A stretch of 64,000 bases of DNA from Actinernus sp. WN-2022 (Eukaryota > Cnidaria > Anthozoa > Actiniaria > Actinernidae). Within the stretch, counting starts at the first letter, position 1. Every line of letters starts with the position of its first letter. The stretch is taken from NCBI GenBank assembly GCA_030867875.1, contig JAOWCC010000238.1:496001-560000 (forward strand), written 5' to 3'. Below, in pieces: positions 11,557 through 21,420 of the stretch. A program made the position numbers and the translations under genes. The notes under the pieces were generated by a model. That model did no database searches. It was not told the DNA's origin and worked only from the letters and a program-made list of their open reading frames with translations.

Positions 11557-14500
11557 TTACAGGCACAATTTACGAACGTCCCGCCGTAGGCGCGTCGTTG
11601 CGGTTCGCACCATGACTTGCCGCACTGTGCTCTCTATGTCCGGGTATACTTCTACTATGCGTCCCATTGCCCATTGTCCGCGTGGAACGTTGCTATCGAC
11701 GACCAAGACGAGGTCGCCCAGTTCTAAATTTCGCCGCGGTTTCAACCACTTTTGACGCTCTTGTAGTGTGGGGAGATATTCTCTTATCCACCGCTTCCAA
11801 AACGCATTGGCCAAGCATTGTGCCTGTCGCCAGCACTTGCTGTATTTGTCTGCGCCAACGAAAATGCCAGGTGGAACACTGGGGTTGGGTCGAAGAAGTA
11901 AGAGTTTACTCGGGGTTAGTGGTTCCAGATCATTGGGATCGTTGTTTTGTCGGGTCAGAGGACGATCATTCAAAATTCTTTCAACTTCTGCCATAAACGT
12001 CAGCAATGTCTCGTCATCCACTAACTGCTCCCCTAACAAGGCCCTCAATATTTGACGCACTGAGCGAATCATCCGCTCCCACACTCCTCCTGTGTGGCTG
12101 GCTAAAGGTGGGTTAAAGTGCCATTGGATATAATTCTGGCGTAAGCGGTCTTGGATCTGTTCTTGAGCCTTGGTTGTTGACAACTTTGTGAACTCATTTC
12201 TGAGCACTGCATCTGCCCCTTTGAAATTCGTTCCGTTATCGCTGTACACTTCTTTTGGCTGTCCTCTTCTACTTGTAAACCTTGTGAACGCACCAAGAAA
12301 GGATTCAGTGTCTAGCGAATGTGAGATCTCAATGTGTACTGCTCGCATTGCCATGCATGTAAAAATACATCCATAGCGTTTAACTCGGCTACGACCTTGC
12401 TTCACGAGTAGGGGTCCAAAATAATCTACTCCAACGGACAAAAACGGCGAGCCAGAGGGGCTAACTCGTGCTGCAGGTAGTGGTGCCATTATCTGTTCAC
12501 CAGGACGAGCTTTCCTCTTGCGACAATCGATACACCTGCCGACCACGCGTCGTACTTCAGCTTGGCCTTTAATTATCCAAAATTTCTGCTGAATTGCTGT
12601 AAGGACGTGTCTTGCGCCTGCGTGGCCTTCGTGCTGATGATAATACCGTATCACGAGGTCTGTAACATGGTGCTTGGGTGGTAGAATTACCGGGTGTTTG
12701 ACATACCTGTAGAACGAAATAGGCGCCCTCTCCAAACGTCCGCCAACACGAACAACGCCATCTACTAGGATGGGATTAAGCTTGCGAAGCACACTTGTAC
12801 GTCCCACTGTTTTACTCAATCTTCTTCCCGATGTCTGTCTTCCAATCGGTGTATGTCGTACGCTTTCCTTCCCACAGGAAACAAGCTCAAGTGATTTTTT
12901 AGAACAGACGTCTGGACTGGCAGCTTTGAGTGCTTCGAGTTCCTTGGGAAAGGATTGGCGCTGGATGTACCTAACGATTCTGTTCGTTGCTGCGCGTATT
13001 TCCTCCACTCTCAGGGGTCCTTGAATACATTCACCATTCGTAGTAGTGCTGACACCTGTTAATTTCATTGATTCTTTAGGATGATGGTACTTGAAGTAAC
13101 GCAAATATCGAAGGAGCCACGCGACACCTTTCTGCAAACTGTACCATGAGGAATAGCGCTTGAACATTGAATCTAGAGGTTCTTCTTTCTGTTGCTCACT
13201 CAAGCATGCGCGGCATGCAGCATCGTCTACTGAGGCCTCTTTGTTAGGCTCTTGTGCACCCTTTCTCCATTCCAGTTGCTCGTGAGGCAGCTCCTTAAGT
13301 CCATCTGGACGAATAGGCCAATAGCTTTCATTCTCCCATAAGAATTTTGGACCCTCCAACCAATGTTTGATCTTCCGCTGGTCCCTGGTGCTTAGACCTC
13401 TGGAGGCGTGGTCTGCTGGATTGGACTTTGTATCTACAAACCTCCACTGAGACGGCTTCGAACTATCATGTATCACTGCAAGTCTATTTGCGACAAAAGT
13501 CTGAAACCTTCTTGCTTCGTTGTTGATGTACTGAAGAACTACAGTTGAATCCGTCCAGAAATTGGCCTCTTGAATCTGTAGTTCGAGTTCTTCTTGAATT
13601 TGACGGTCAAGCTTAACTGCTACCACCGCTGCTGTCAATTCTAATCTTGGGGTTTTCACTGGCTTCAATGGAGAAACTCTTGATTTTCCCATAAGAAAGG
13701 AACAGTGGATATTTCCAGATGTATCAACAAGGCGCAGGTATGAAACTGCACCATATCCTGCGTTTGACGCATCTGAGAAATGGTGTAGCTGAACACTTCG
13801 AATTTCGCCCAAGTTTGGGTGTCTGAGACATCTTGGGACGGTAACATCTTGCAACATTGGAAGGCCTTCAAGCCAATCGTTCAAATTCTTCAAATTCTCT
13901 AGAGGAATCTCCTCATCCCATTCGTAGGTCTGAGCACAAAGTTGCTGCAACATCTGTTTGGCTGGCAATACAAAGGGTGCGACGAATCCAAGAGGGTCGT
14001 ACATCGAGCTTACGAGTGATAAAATTCCCCTCCTAGTAGATACTGCTTTCCTATCAATAGTTCTAAAGCCAAACACATCAGCTTCCACATCCCAATGAAC
14101 ACCAAGAGCACGCTGCATGGGTAAATCTCCAAGACACAGGTCTACTACTGATGGCGCTCGCTCATTTTCGGAAATGGCAGCCAATACAGCTCGGTTGTTG
14201 CTCACCCATTTGGTCAGATGGAAACCGCCCTTGGATAGTAAATTTGACAACTGTTCTGCCAATCGTGTCGCCTTCTTTACTGTTTCAACTGATTTTAAAC
14301 AGTCATCTACGTAGAAATTGCGGTTAACTGTGTTAATAGTTTCAGTGTCAAATGTTCCTCCATGATCTTGAGCTGTCTTGCGTAAACTGTAATTTGCACA
14401 GCTTGGTGACGATGTTGCTCCGAACAGGTGCACCAACATGCGATGATCCTGGGGGCTTCTAGTCATATCTCCTTCAGGCCACCATAGAAACCTCAAAGCG

Positions 14501-17500
14501 TTGCAGTCTTCAGGCGCTACCCTCACTTGATGGAACATGGCCTCTACATCAGCCATAAGGGCGATTGGTTCTTGACGAAATCTTAGGAGAACTCCAATTA
14601 AGCTATTAGTCTGATCCGGCCCTTGAAGTAATTGGTTATTCAGAGATGTTCCATGGTACTTGGATGCGCAATCGAAAACAACACGAACCTTGTCAGGTTT
14701 CTGAGGGTGGAATACTGGATGATGCGGAAGGTACCAACATTTTCCATTCATTTCTTCGTGCTGATCCTCAGGCACCCTCTCAGCATATCCCTTTGTTATA
14801 TAGTCGGTGATTGTTTCCCGATATTTCACACAAAGCCGTGGCTCTCTTTGCAAACGATTCTTAAGCTGCTTCAATCTCATTTCGGCCACTATTCGGTTGT
14901 TTGGGAGATGTGGAGGACTATAACGCCACGGCAGGGCTAATTGATAGTGGCCGTTTACTTGTTTCGCAGAACTCTCCATAATCCCCAGAGCTTTTTTGTC
15001 TTCTATTGACATTATTGCCTTTGTGCTTGAGGTAGACTCACTGAAATCCATTTGATACATTTTCTCAACTTGGAGATGGAGGAGTTCGTCTTCATACTTA
15101 ATGAAGTTCGCTTGACATTCAGAGTCTCTAAGTGTACCTGTAGGTCCCATTAAGGTCCAGCCAAGCAAGGTTCTAACTGCATATGGTTGCTTCCTCTTCC
15201 CGCGTCGTTGCTCGAGAACCCAGTGAGCCTCGGGAACATCGCACCCAATTATAATAGTCACACCTTGCTCTTCAAGTTTATGAATCTCAATACCTTGAAG
15301 GTAATCCCACCGTGCTAAATCTTCAGTCGAGGGAATGCTTCTCTTCGATACGGGTAGCTGATCGACGGTCCATACCCGTTGCATTTCTATGTGTTCATCA
15401 GTCTTCAGGCCTTTAACGATTAATTGCACTTCATGACCCATATTCTCGTGACTTTTACCATTCACAGTCGTCAATGAGAATTTCTTTGGTGTGCCTGTCA
15501 ATCCGAGCCGTTTCACAAGACTGCTCGTACATAGGGAAATATCAGAGCCATCGTCAAGTAATGCATATGTCTCAACCTCACGATGTTGATCCTTTCCCTT
15601 CACTATGACTGGGATTATCCGCAGGCTTACTGGAGATTTACCGGCCCCAGTAGCTCCGCATTGACCATTATTGGTAGCATTCGCTTGTTCACTTGTTATG
15701 TCGGGGACGTTAGCTGCAGCATTCTCTTCTGAACTAACATGAGGATTCTTGTTCTTCGCTGGCGTTATTTCCGGGTGCAATAACTCGTGGTGGCGCTTTC
15801 CACAACTAGCGACTTTACACGTGTCATTCCTCCAACATCTTTTAATGAAATGCCCCTTTTGCATGCAAAGAATGCAGAGGTATTCCTTTCGTACAAACTC
15901 CTTTCTTTCCTGTAAATTCTTCTCCCTGAATTTCCAACACTTCTGCAACTCATGGCTGCTGCCGTCACAGAAAAGGCATTTCTCCAACCGAGTTTCTTTA
16001 TTCCTTTGCTTGAAGCTGTCTCTAGGTCCACTGTTGAAGTGATCGGTACTTCTCGTTACAAGGGTGGTTGCCTTGTTAAGTGGAGACTGATTGGTTTGTT
16101 TGGGCTTCCACTTGTTTCTTGGATCATTATCCCTCTCCGGTTTGGCGCTCGCAAGTCTTCCAAACCTTGAACTGGCTGCGGTTGCCTTCTTGTCTATGAA
16201 ATGAACAAGATGAGAAAATCTTGGTTCACGCCCATCAGATTCTGTTACTTTGGCTGCTACTTCCACCCATTTGTGTTGCAAATATTTTGGTAGTCGGTTG
16301 ACAATCGCTTCTATATGTTTTAAGGCATTTAAGTCTGCCTCACATCCTATTTGTGTCAGCGTTATTTCGCAATTCTGCAAGTCAGTAGCTAATTTCATCA
16401 ACGCGTCTCCATCTGCATCTTTTATCCGTGTCCCTTCGACTACCTGGCGTATAAAGGCATCAGATATCAGATGTGATTGGCCATATCTCTTGAGTAGGAT
16501 TTCTCGTGCCTTTGCGTATCCTTGTTCCGGAGGGGTGATGTTGACACAAAAATCTATCGCCCTCTTTGCCTCGCCAGTACATTGCTGCACCAAGTATACT
16601 AATCTCATTCTGTCTTCGCTTGCTTCCCGCGCAAGATTAGCTTCAAAGTTCTTAATAAATTTATGATAACATAGAGGATCTCCATCAAATGTAAGTAATA
16701 CCGGCCTTGGTAATTCGAAGCCCTTTCTGATAGTTGAAGCCATTAGCAACATTGTTTCTTGCTGATGTTGTAGCTGTTGTTGAATCATCTCGTGCTGACG
16801 TTGAAGTATTTCTTTTTGTTGTTGCTGTTGTTGTTGCAGGATATACTGAAGTTGCTGGGACTCGTTCAATCCACCACTTCTAGGATTATTCGGTTGATCG
16901 GATAATTCAACCCACTCAGGGGCCTCTGGGTTCAGGTTTACTGTTGTTTCACCAACATCTACCCTTCCGGAAGGCCTCTGCTGTTGCCTACCATTCTGCT
17001 CTTCTATAGTTCGTACTTGATTAGTTGGTGGCTGCTCTTTAGGGACAGGAATGCTCGGCGGAACGTTATAACGATTTGGTATTGCATGGCCAACAACAGC
17101 GGACAACTTTAACTGAGGCGAGATATAGGAGCCCGTTTTATCCGATGAAATATGTCCTATACTCCCGCGGACACTGCCGAAGTCTCGATCTGAACCACTG
17201 TGCTGACTATCCAAAATGTTCTCTTCCATTTCTGCCTGTTCTATTTCATTTTCCAAGTGCAGTAGTTCTCTTTTTCTCTTTAATTCCTGTTCTTGACGTT
17301 CTAATTCTTGCCGTTTTAGAAGCTGTCTAAACTCAAGTTCGGCTTTGGCACGTCTGACCTTCGCGTCTTCAGACCTCTGACTGGCCGCACTGGAACTTAC
17401 TCTCGTACTGGCTATGCTTCCAAGAGCAGACGTTCTTTTTTCGGCATTATCAGCTTGTACGACTCCTGTTGCTTCCTTTGAAGTCTCGACGGGACGCTTC

Positions 17501-17916
17501 AAACTCGTATTAACTTGTAAAGCTGGGTTTACATCCACTGACCCTAACTGCTCACGAGCACTCGCAAGCCATTCATCATAATACTGCTCAAATTCGTTTT
17601 TATTCGCTAATATGCTATCGAATTCCGCACGTGCCGCGTCGATTTCCTCTCCCTGCGTTGGAGCCAAGTTACTTCCATAACTTTTGACGGTTTCCGCGTA
17701 TTTTATAAACGTGTTATCCCAGGACTCCTTCCATTTTAATACCGTCTCATACTTACTGTAATCCAGGAACAATTCCTCGATCTTCCTTTGAGCCCTGTTA
17801 AGAGATCCTTTCAATGCCGATTTAGATCCCTTAAGCCTGTGAAGTCTTTCCAGCCGGAGTTCCTCCGGATCCAACATTCTGCTGAGTTCCTTCGGACGAG
17901 CTCCTGTGTTTTCCAT
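11557..17916 (-). CDS. BEL/Pao gag-pol polyprotein, intact, 2,119 aa
   Basis: This is the polyprotein that makes the particle proteins and enzymes for reverse transcription and integration. In order: a coiled-coil, Gln-rich gag-like N-terminus (to about 395); a DUF1759-type region with FDGDP near 410; Cys/His-rich zinc knuckles from about 645 (CLFC, CILC and a following CX2-4-type cluster); an aspartic protease with LLDDGSD near 786; reverse transcriptase with YVDD near 1,202; an RNase H-like Pao region with FSDAS and WTDST; an integrase zinc-binding HH/CC module; an rve core with VGVDYFGPL near 1,829, SDNGTNF near 1,891 and GGVWERM; and a DUF5641-type tail to the C-terminus. The ATG lies only 72 nt from the 5' LTR. 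There are no stops or frameshifts, so it may be active. Gag and pol share one frame. Confidence 0.97.
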   Translation of the reverse strand: MENTGARPKELSRMLDPEELRLERLHRLKGSKSALKGSLNRAQRKIEELFLDYSKYETVLKWKESWDNTFIKYAETVKSYGSNLAPTQGEEIDAARAEFDSILANKNEFEQYYDEWLASAREQLGSVDVNPALQVNTSLKRPVETSKEATGVVQADNAEKRTSALGSIASTRVSSSAASQRSEDAKVRRAKAELEFRQLLKRQELERQEQELKRKRELLHLENEIEQAEMEENILDSQHSGSDRDFGSVRGSIGHISSDKTGSYISPQLKLSAVVGHAIPNRYNVPPSIPVPKEQPPTNQVRTIEEQNGRQQQRPSGRVDVGETTVNLNPEAPEWVELSDQPNNPRSGGLNESQQLQYILQQQQQQQKEILQRQHEMIQQQLQHQQETMLLMASTIRKGFELPRPVLLTFDGDPLCYHKFIKNFEANLAREASEDRMRLVYLVQQCTGEAKRAIDFCVNITPPEQGYAKAREILLKRYGQSHLISDAFIRQVVEGTRIKDADGDALMKLATDLQNCEITLTQIGCEADLNALKHIEAIVNRLPKYLQHKWVEVAAKVTESDGREPRFSHLVHFIDKKATAASSRFGRLASAKPERDNDPRNKWKPKQTNQSPLNKATTLVTRSTDHFNSGPRDSFKQRNKETRLEKCLFCDGSSHELQKCWKFREKNLQERKEFVRKEYLCILCMQKGHFIKRCWRNDTCKVASCGKRHHELLHPEITPAKNKNPHVSSEENAAANVPDITSEQANATNNGQCGATGAGKSPVSLRIIPVIVKGKDQHREVETYALLDDGSDISLCTSSLVKRLGLTGTPKKFSLTTVNGKSHENMGHEVQLIVKGLKTDEHIEMQRVWTVDQLPVSKRSIPSTEDLARWDYLQGIEIHKLEEQGVTIIIGCDVPEAHWVLEQRRGKRKQPYAVRTLLGWTLMGPTGTLRDSECQANFIKYEDELLHLQVEKMYQMDFSESTSSTKAIMSIEDKKALGIMESSAKQVNGHYQLALPWRYSPPHLPNNRIVAEMRLKQLKNRLQREPRLCVKYRETITDYITKGYAERVPEDQHEEMNGKCWYLPHHPVFHPQKPDKVRVVFDCASKYHGTSLNNQLLQGPDQTNSLIGVLLRFRQEPIALMADVEAMFHQVRVAPEDCNALRFLWWPEGDMTRSPQDHRMLVHLFGATSSPSCANYSLRKTAQDHGGTFDTETINTVNRNFYVDDCLKSVETVKKATRLAEQLSNLLSKGGFHLTKWVSNNRAVLAAISENERAPSVVDLCLGDLPMQRALGVHWDVEADVFGFRTIDRKAVSTRRGILSLVSSMYDPLGFVAPFVLPAKQMLQQLCAQTYEWDEEIPLENLKNLNDWLEGLPMLQDVTVPRCLRHPNLGEIRSVQLHHFSDASNAGYGAVSYLRLVDTSGNIHCSFLMGKSRVSPLKPVKTPRLELTAAVVAVKLDRQIQEELELQIQEANFWTDSTVVLQYINNEARRFQTFVANRLAVIHDSSKPSQWRFVDTKSNPADHASRGLSTRDQRKIKHWLEGPKFLWENESYWPIRPDGLKELPHEQLEWRKGAQEPNKEASVDDAACRACLSEQQKEEPLDSMFKRYSSWYSLQKGVAWLLRYLRYFKYHHPKESMKLTGVSTTTNGECIQGPLRVEEIRAATNRIVRYIQRQSFPKELEALKAASPDVCSKKSLELVSCGKESVRHTPIGRQTSGRRLSKTVGRTSVLRKLNPILVDGVVRVGGRLERAPISFYRYVKHPVILPPKHHVTDLVIRYYHQHEGHAGARHVLTAIQQKFWIIKGQAEVRRVVGRCIDCRKRKARPGEQIMAPLPAARVSPSGSPFLSVGVDYFGPLLVKQGRSRVKRYGCIFTCMAMRAVHIEISHSLDTESFLGAFTRFTSRRGQPKEVYSDNGTNFKGADAVLRNEFTKLSTTKAQEQIQDRLRQNYIQWHFNPPLASHTGGVWERMIRSVRQILRALLGEQLVDDETLLTFMAEVERILNDRPLTRQNNDPNDLEPLTPSKLLLLRPNPSVPPGIFVGADKYSKCWRQAQCLANAFWKRWIREYLPTLQERQKWLKPRRNLELGDLVLVVDSNVPRGQWAMGRIVEVYPDIESTVRQVMVRTATTRLRRDVRKLCL

Positions 17917-17988
17917 CGTTCACGGACCAACCAGCTACTCAGCTCAGGTTAGTTAACCTCTGGAAGACGACTCAATGTCACAAAACTT

Positions 17989-18716
17989 TGTAGGAACTTC
18001 ATTACGAACACTCAGCTCAGGTTAAATCTGCTTTAATATGTCGATTTACTCAACCTCCTGGTGGCTTGTAACGGTAGTTTAAGGTAGGTAGGTTTTCTAA
18101 CGAAAACAAAGGGGGTTTCTCAGTGTAAGCATGTCCTGAAATTGTCAAAGCAAAAGTGCACTTGAAAACACTTGAAAACTTCGCTAAATTCTCCATTAAG
18201 TTCAGGTGTATTTAGACTCGTTCTATTAATGATTTGGGATTTAAAATGGTTAGGGTTTTTTCAAATTTGGGGGTTAGGTTTTAGAAGGTTTGTATGAAAA
18301 TTCGACAAAATGAATTATTAATATGCTTACACTGAGAAAGCGCCAAAACAAAGAATACATTTACAAAATATCCGTGAACTGAATACAATAATACAAATAA
18401 TCACTGTTAAAGATTTGCCGTACCTGACATTGAGCTTTCCAGATTTTCACATTATTATATCTTTCACAGGCTGTCCAGTTTTCAACTTAAACACTTACAT
18501 TGAGATATTACGTCCTTCCAACAAGAAGTATACTCACAACTGGGTCAGTTGCGCAACTAATAGTACCGACTTTATACAAAAAATGTTCAAAACATAAAGG
18601 TTACGTAATAACACTGCGCTAAATAAACATTTAAACCGTACACGAATTTACATAGAAAAAATGCTCTCGACTAAAATAAACACTAAATCAACAGAATAAA
18701 CAGTTTCGGCCTTACA
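17989..18716 (-). repeat. 5' LTR of the BEL/Pao element
   Basis: It is 728 bp and drives the minus-strand gag-pol gene. The short leader (17,917-17,988) repeats the LTR motif ACTCAGCTCAGGTTA. The LTR boundaries are fixed by the exact TCACC target duplications. Confidence 0.95.
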
Positions 18717-18721
18717 TCACC

Positions 18722-18896
18722 CAAAACGTTCTGCAGTTTGTCCCTTTTCTCTGCACTTTCCTTCACCCGAATATGTGCCAGAAATACGGGTATACAATTC
18801 TTGAGCACATTTACGTCAGAATCTCGACAAAAAGTTGGGTTTCGTTCGAGATACTTTGTGAAAAGTGGAATTGGTGTTTCCTCAACGAAAATAAAA
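18722..18896 (-). CDS. Possible host exon cut by the BEL/Pao insertion
   Basis: A protein-like open frame of about 58 codons on the minus strand (begins VEETPIPLF, later KESAEKRDKLQNVL) runs up to the retrotransposon target site. Taking the TCACC duplication into account, the frame stays open for some codons on the other side at about 10,618. Its composition is charged and exon-like. A weak acceptor-like site (CGTTGAG) lies at about 18,878. I do not recognise the family. It could be an upstream exon of the zinc-finger gene, but the phase does not clearly match. Confidence 0.25.
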
Positions 18897-19296
18897 GGTC
18901 ACGTGACAAGCACTTTTGATATGGTTGGACTAGACACGCAAAGCATGCTGGTGAAACATTTTATGTACGTATACCGCGCACCGATAGCAAGCGAAGAACA
19001 TTTTTCTATAATGCACTTTCTATTTGGAAAAGCATGGATCAGTCACTTCATGAGTGCACTACCGCTTTACTACTTAAGGATTATCTTAAATTAACTATGA
19101 AAGATTACTTTGCTGGCACTATGATCATGTCGAAGAACATGAACAGCAACTAAATGAGAGCTTATAATATATTTTAGACTGGAAATCGATCGAGATAAGT
19201 AGCCAGAAGACACAGCGATTTTCCGGAATACATTACAAATCTTAAAATACATTTCAATTCCTCAGACTGGAGAAACCAGCCTATTGGAGCCTCTCA

Positions 19297-20219
19297 AAGG
19301 TGGCGCGACCCGGTTTTTCAGTGGCGATACCTTTCACGTTTGAACAAGGAATACGACATCGTAACCAATCCAATAGAAAATCGACTGTTGCGACATTGTT
19401 AGAGATAGATGAAAGTTTAAGATGAAGTAAGTTTTAGCGAGATCGGAGTTACTATAGCAACGCTGTGATGCCATCGCCCTTTTTACGTACAGCCGATAAT
19501 CATGAAATCTGGAAGTTTGTTTTCCAAATGTTCTCTGGTACTCATAGTTCACATAGTTGTCTTTATGTCTAATGAGTGTAATGAATTAATGAGAGACTGT
19601 TTTTAAGAAATTTTCGACGAAAAGTTTTGGGGCCAAAAATAAATAAAAAAACAATCAAATTAAACTGGTTGGTAATTTTTAGGTTTACAAGGCGTTCTTA
19701 TACCATTTAATTACCTCAGTGTATGAAAAACTGACGTAAATCGCTTCGTTTGATTTCGGAAAATCTGAGATTAAGTAAGATATGTTAAGATGTAAATTTG
19801 GTCTTTTGTCAAAATTTCTCACGATTTTTACAATAAAAGTCACGATTTGAAAACCGGTAGATATTTTTTTGTTAACGTCTCCAAATTTAAAGTTCATTGA
19901 AACATTTTGAGGCTGTCAAACATTAAGCCGAAATAAGTAAACTTTTGTGCCGATTTCCTTGTTGGTGGCTTAATCTTTCATTATGTTCCCTTTTGTCTCG
20001 AGTTGTCATACAGAACACTTGATTGCCTTCCGAAGATTCTCCTGGATATGTTAATCTACAAGAAGAAGTGGGATCTCGCTAAAACTTACTTCATCTTAAA
20101 CTTTCAGCTATCTCTAACAATGTCGCAACGGTCGATTTTCTATTGGATTGCTTACGATGTCGTATTCCTTGTTCAAACGTGAAAGGTATCGCCACTGAAA
20201 AACCGGGTCGGGCCACCTT
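19297..20219. mobile_element. Non-autonomous DNA element with about 150-bp TIRs
   Basis: AAGGTGGCGCGACCCGGTTT at the left is mirrored by AAACCGGGTCGGGCCACCTT at the right. The inverted match continues for about 150 bp with few mismatches. The roughly 600-bp interior is AT-rich with no transposase. I could not define a target duplication. Its right end abuts the DIRS-like remnant. Confidence 0.8.
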
Positions 20220-20448
20220 AACTATCCGGAAAAGTTAATATTGTTGGAGTAATGATGCCTAGCAAGTCGGCTGACCTATCTGCACAGAAAACCAAAGCTT
20301 TAAAGACAGCCTGATCTCTTGCTAACACAAAAACCTGAGTTGGATCTAACGCAGAATCGCTTAATTTTGATAAGATATAACGAGAGAGGACTTTAAGGTC
20401 TGAAAGTAGAACAGGTTCTGCTTGGTGAGGTGTAACTGGCGCTTTCAA
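20218..20448 (-). pseudogene. DIRS-like tyrosine recombinase fragment
   Basis: The minus-strand frame contains LARDQAVFKALVFCADRSAD followed by LLGIITPTILTFPDS. I recognise this as the pattern of the tyrosine recombinase found in DIRS-type retroelements of cnidarians. It ends exactly where the TIR element begins, so it was truncated or interrupted there. It is about 76 codons and non-functional. Confidence 0.55.
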
Positions 20449-20454
20449 CTGTTC

Positions 20455-20545
20455 TTCACGAGGGCCACGCGTTTATCAGTACTTTGTACTGTCAAGTGTC
20501 ACCCTCGTTAAATAAAGTTTATTGCATTGCATTGCATTGCATTGC
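20455..20545 (+). mobile_element. LINE/SINE 3' tail with (ATTGC)n
   Basis: CGTTAAATAAAGTTT is followed by five ATTGC units (20,521-20,545). This is the typical 3' end of a non-LTR element with a simple-repeat tail, lying inside the DIRS-like remnant. Confidence 0.5.
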
Positions 20546-20559
20546 AATCACTACCTGGC

Positions 20560-21420
20560 TGTCAACCTGTTTATCCACATGGCAATCCCGGACATGTTCT
20601 GCTTCTATAGCATTAGAAATAGCCAGCGTTCCTTGGTGGAAATATTTAAGCCCATTTGCTGCGCATTCCAATAATCCGGGCCCAAAGGATTTCTCCCCCG
20701 ACGTCGAATGCACGACACACCCCTAACCATATCTTGAAGCATCCGTGGACAACGCCAAACGTACATGTTTCTCTACGTGCCATGGGACGAAACCGGTCTA
20801 CGAATCAAGAAAGCGCCAATGGCAAATGTCCTCACTAAGAGAATCCACGAACTTCACTTGTCCGTTTCCAGGAGATGATGCAATGGTTGAACTCATACGC
20901 CTTATGTACTCCCGCCAGGGAGAATGAGATGCATTTCCCTTGTAAACTTTGGAGAGTTCTCACATTTTTCAAAAAGGCCAGAATTTGCTCTCTCAAAATA
21001 GCAAATGCAGTGATTTTCTCTCTAGGAAGTTCGAAAGTCTAATTTGCAAAGTGTACTATAAAGCCTAAATATTCTAGACGCTTAGCGGGATATAAAACAG
21101 ACTTAGTAATGCCAATTGCGTATCCTAGTTGAATTAACAACGATGCGACCACGTCAACGGCTATTTTCGGTGCCGCCAGCCTGAATTCGTCCGAACGAGA
21201 TGAGAGAGGAGTGGACAAATGACCGCTCAAAGCGAAAACCGCGCGACCACAAATAGCGAGATGCCGACAAGCCAATGGTGTGATAAATAAACGGTGATTA
21301 TTTCCAACCAAATGGCAATGTCGTAGAAACAAACCACCATGCAATTCTCCCCATTTGAAACCAAAATACTCTTGTGAATATTGCTGTAAAAAGACATGGT
21401 CGTAACCGAACTTTTCGTCA
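20560..21420 (-). pseudogene. DIRS-like reverse transcriptase/RNase H remnant
   Basis: Minus-strand frames hold the end of a reverse transcriptase (GITKSVLYPAKRLEYLGFIV, about 21,050-21,120) and an RNase H start (LSTDASRYG, about 20,740). A TAG replaces the Trp expected in GWG. Frame changes and stops show it is dead. With the recombinase scrap at 20,218-20,448 it forms one decayed DIRS-like element in the usual RT-RNase H-recombinase order. Confidence 0.6.

Larger units (their letters stand above)
10619..18716 (-). mobile_element. Full-length BEL/Pao LTR retrotransposon
   Basis: Two direct LTRs bound one 2,119-codon gag-pol gene on the minus strand. The LTRs begin TG and end CA when read on that strand. 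The 5-bp target duplication TCACC is exact (10,614-10,618 and 18,717-18,721). The LTRs are almost identical, apart from about 18 bp extra in the 3' LTR and very few substitutions, so the insertion is recent. A purine-rich tract (AGATAGGGGCCGG, minus strand) precedes the 3' LTR. I do not see a canonical TGG-type primer binding site right after the 5' LTR. Confidence 0.97.
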
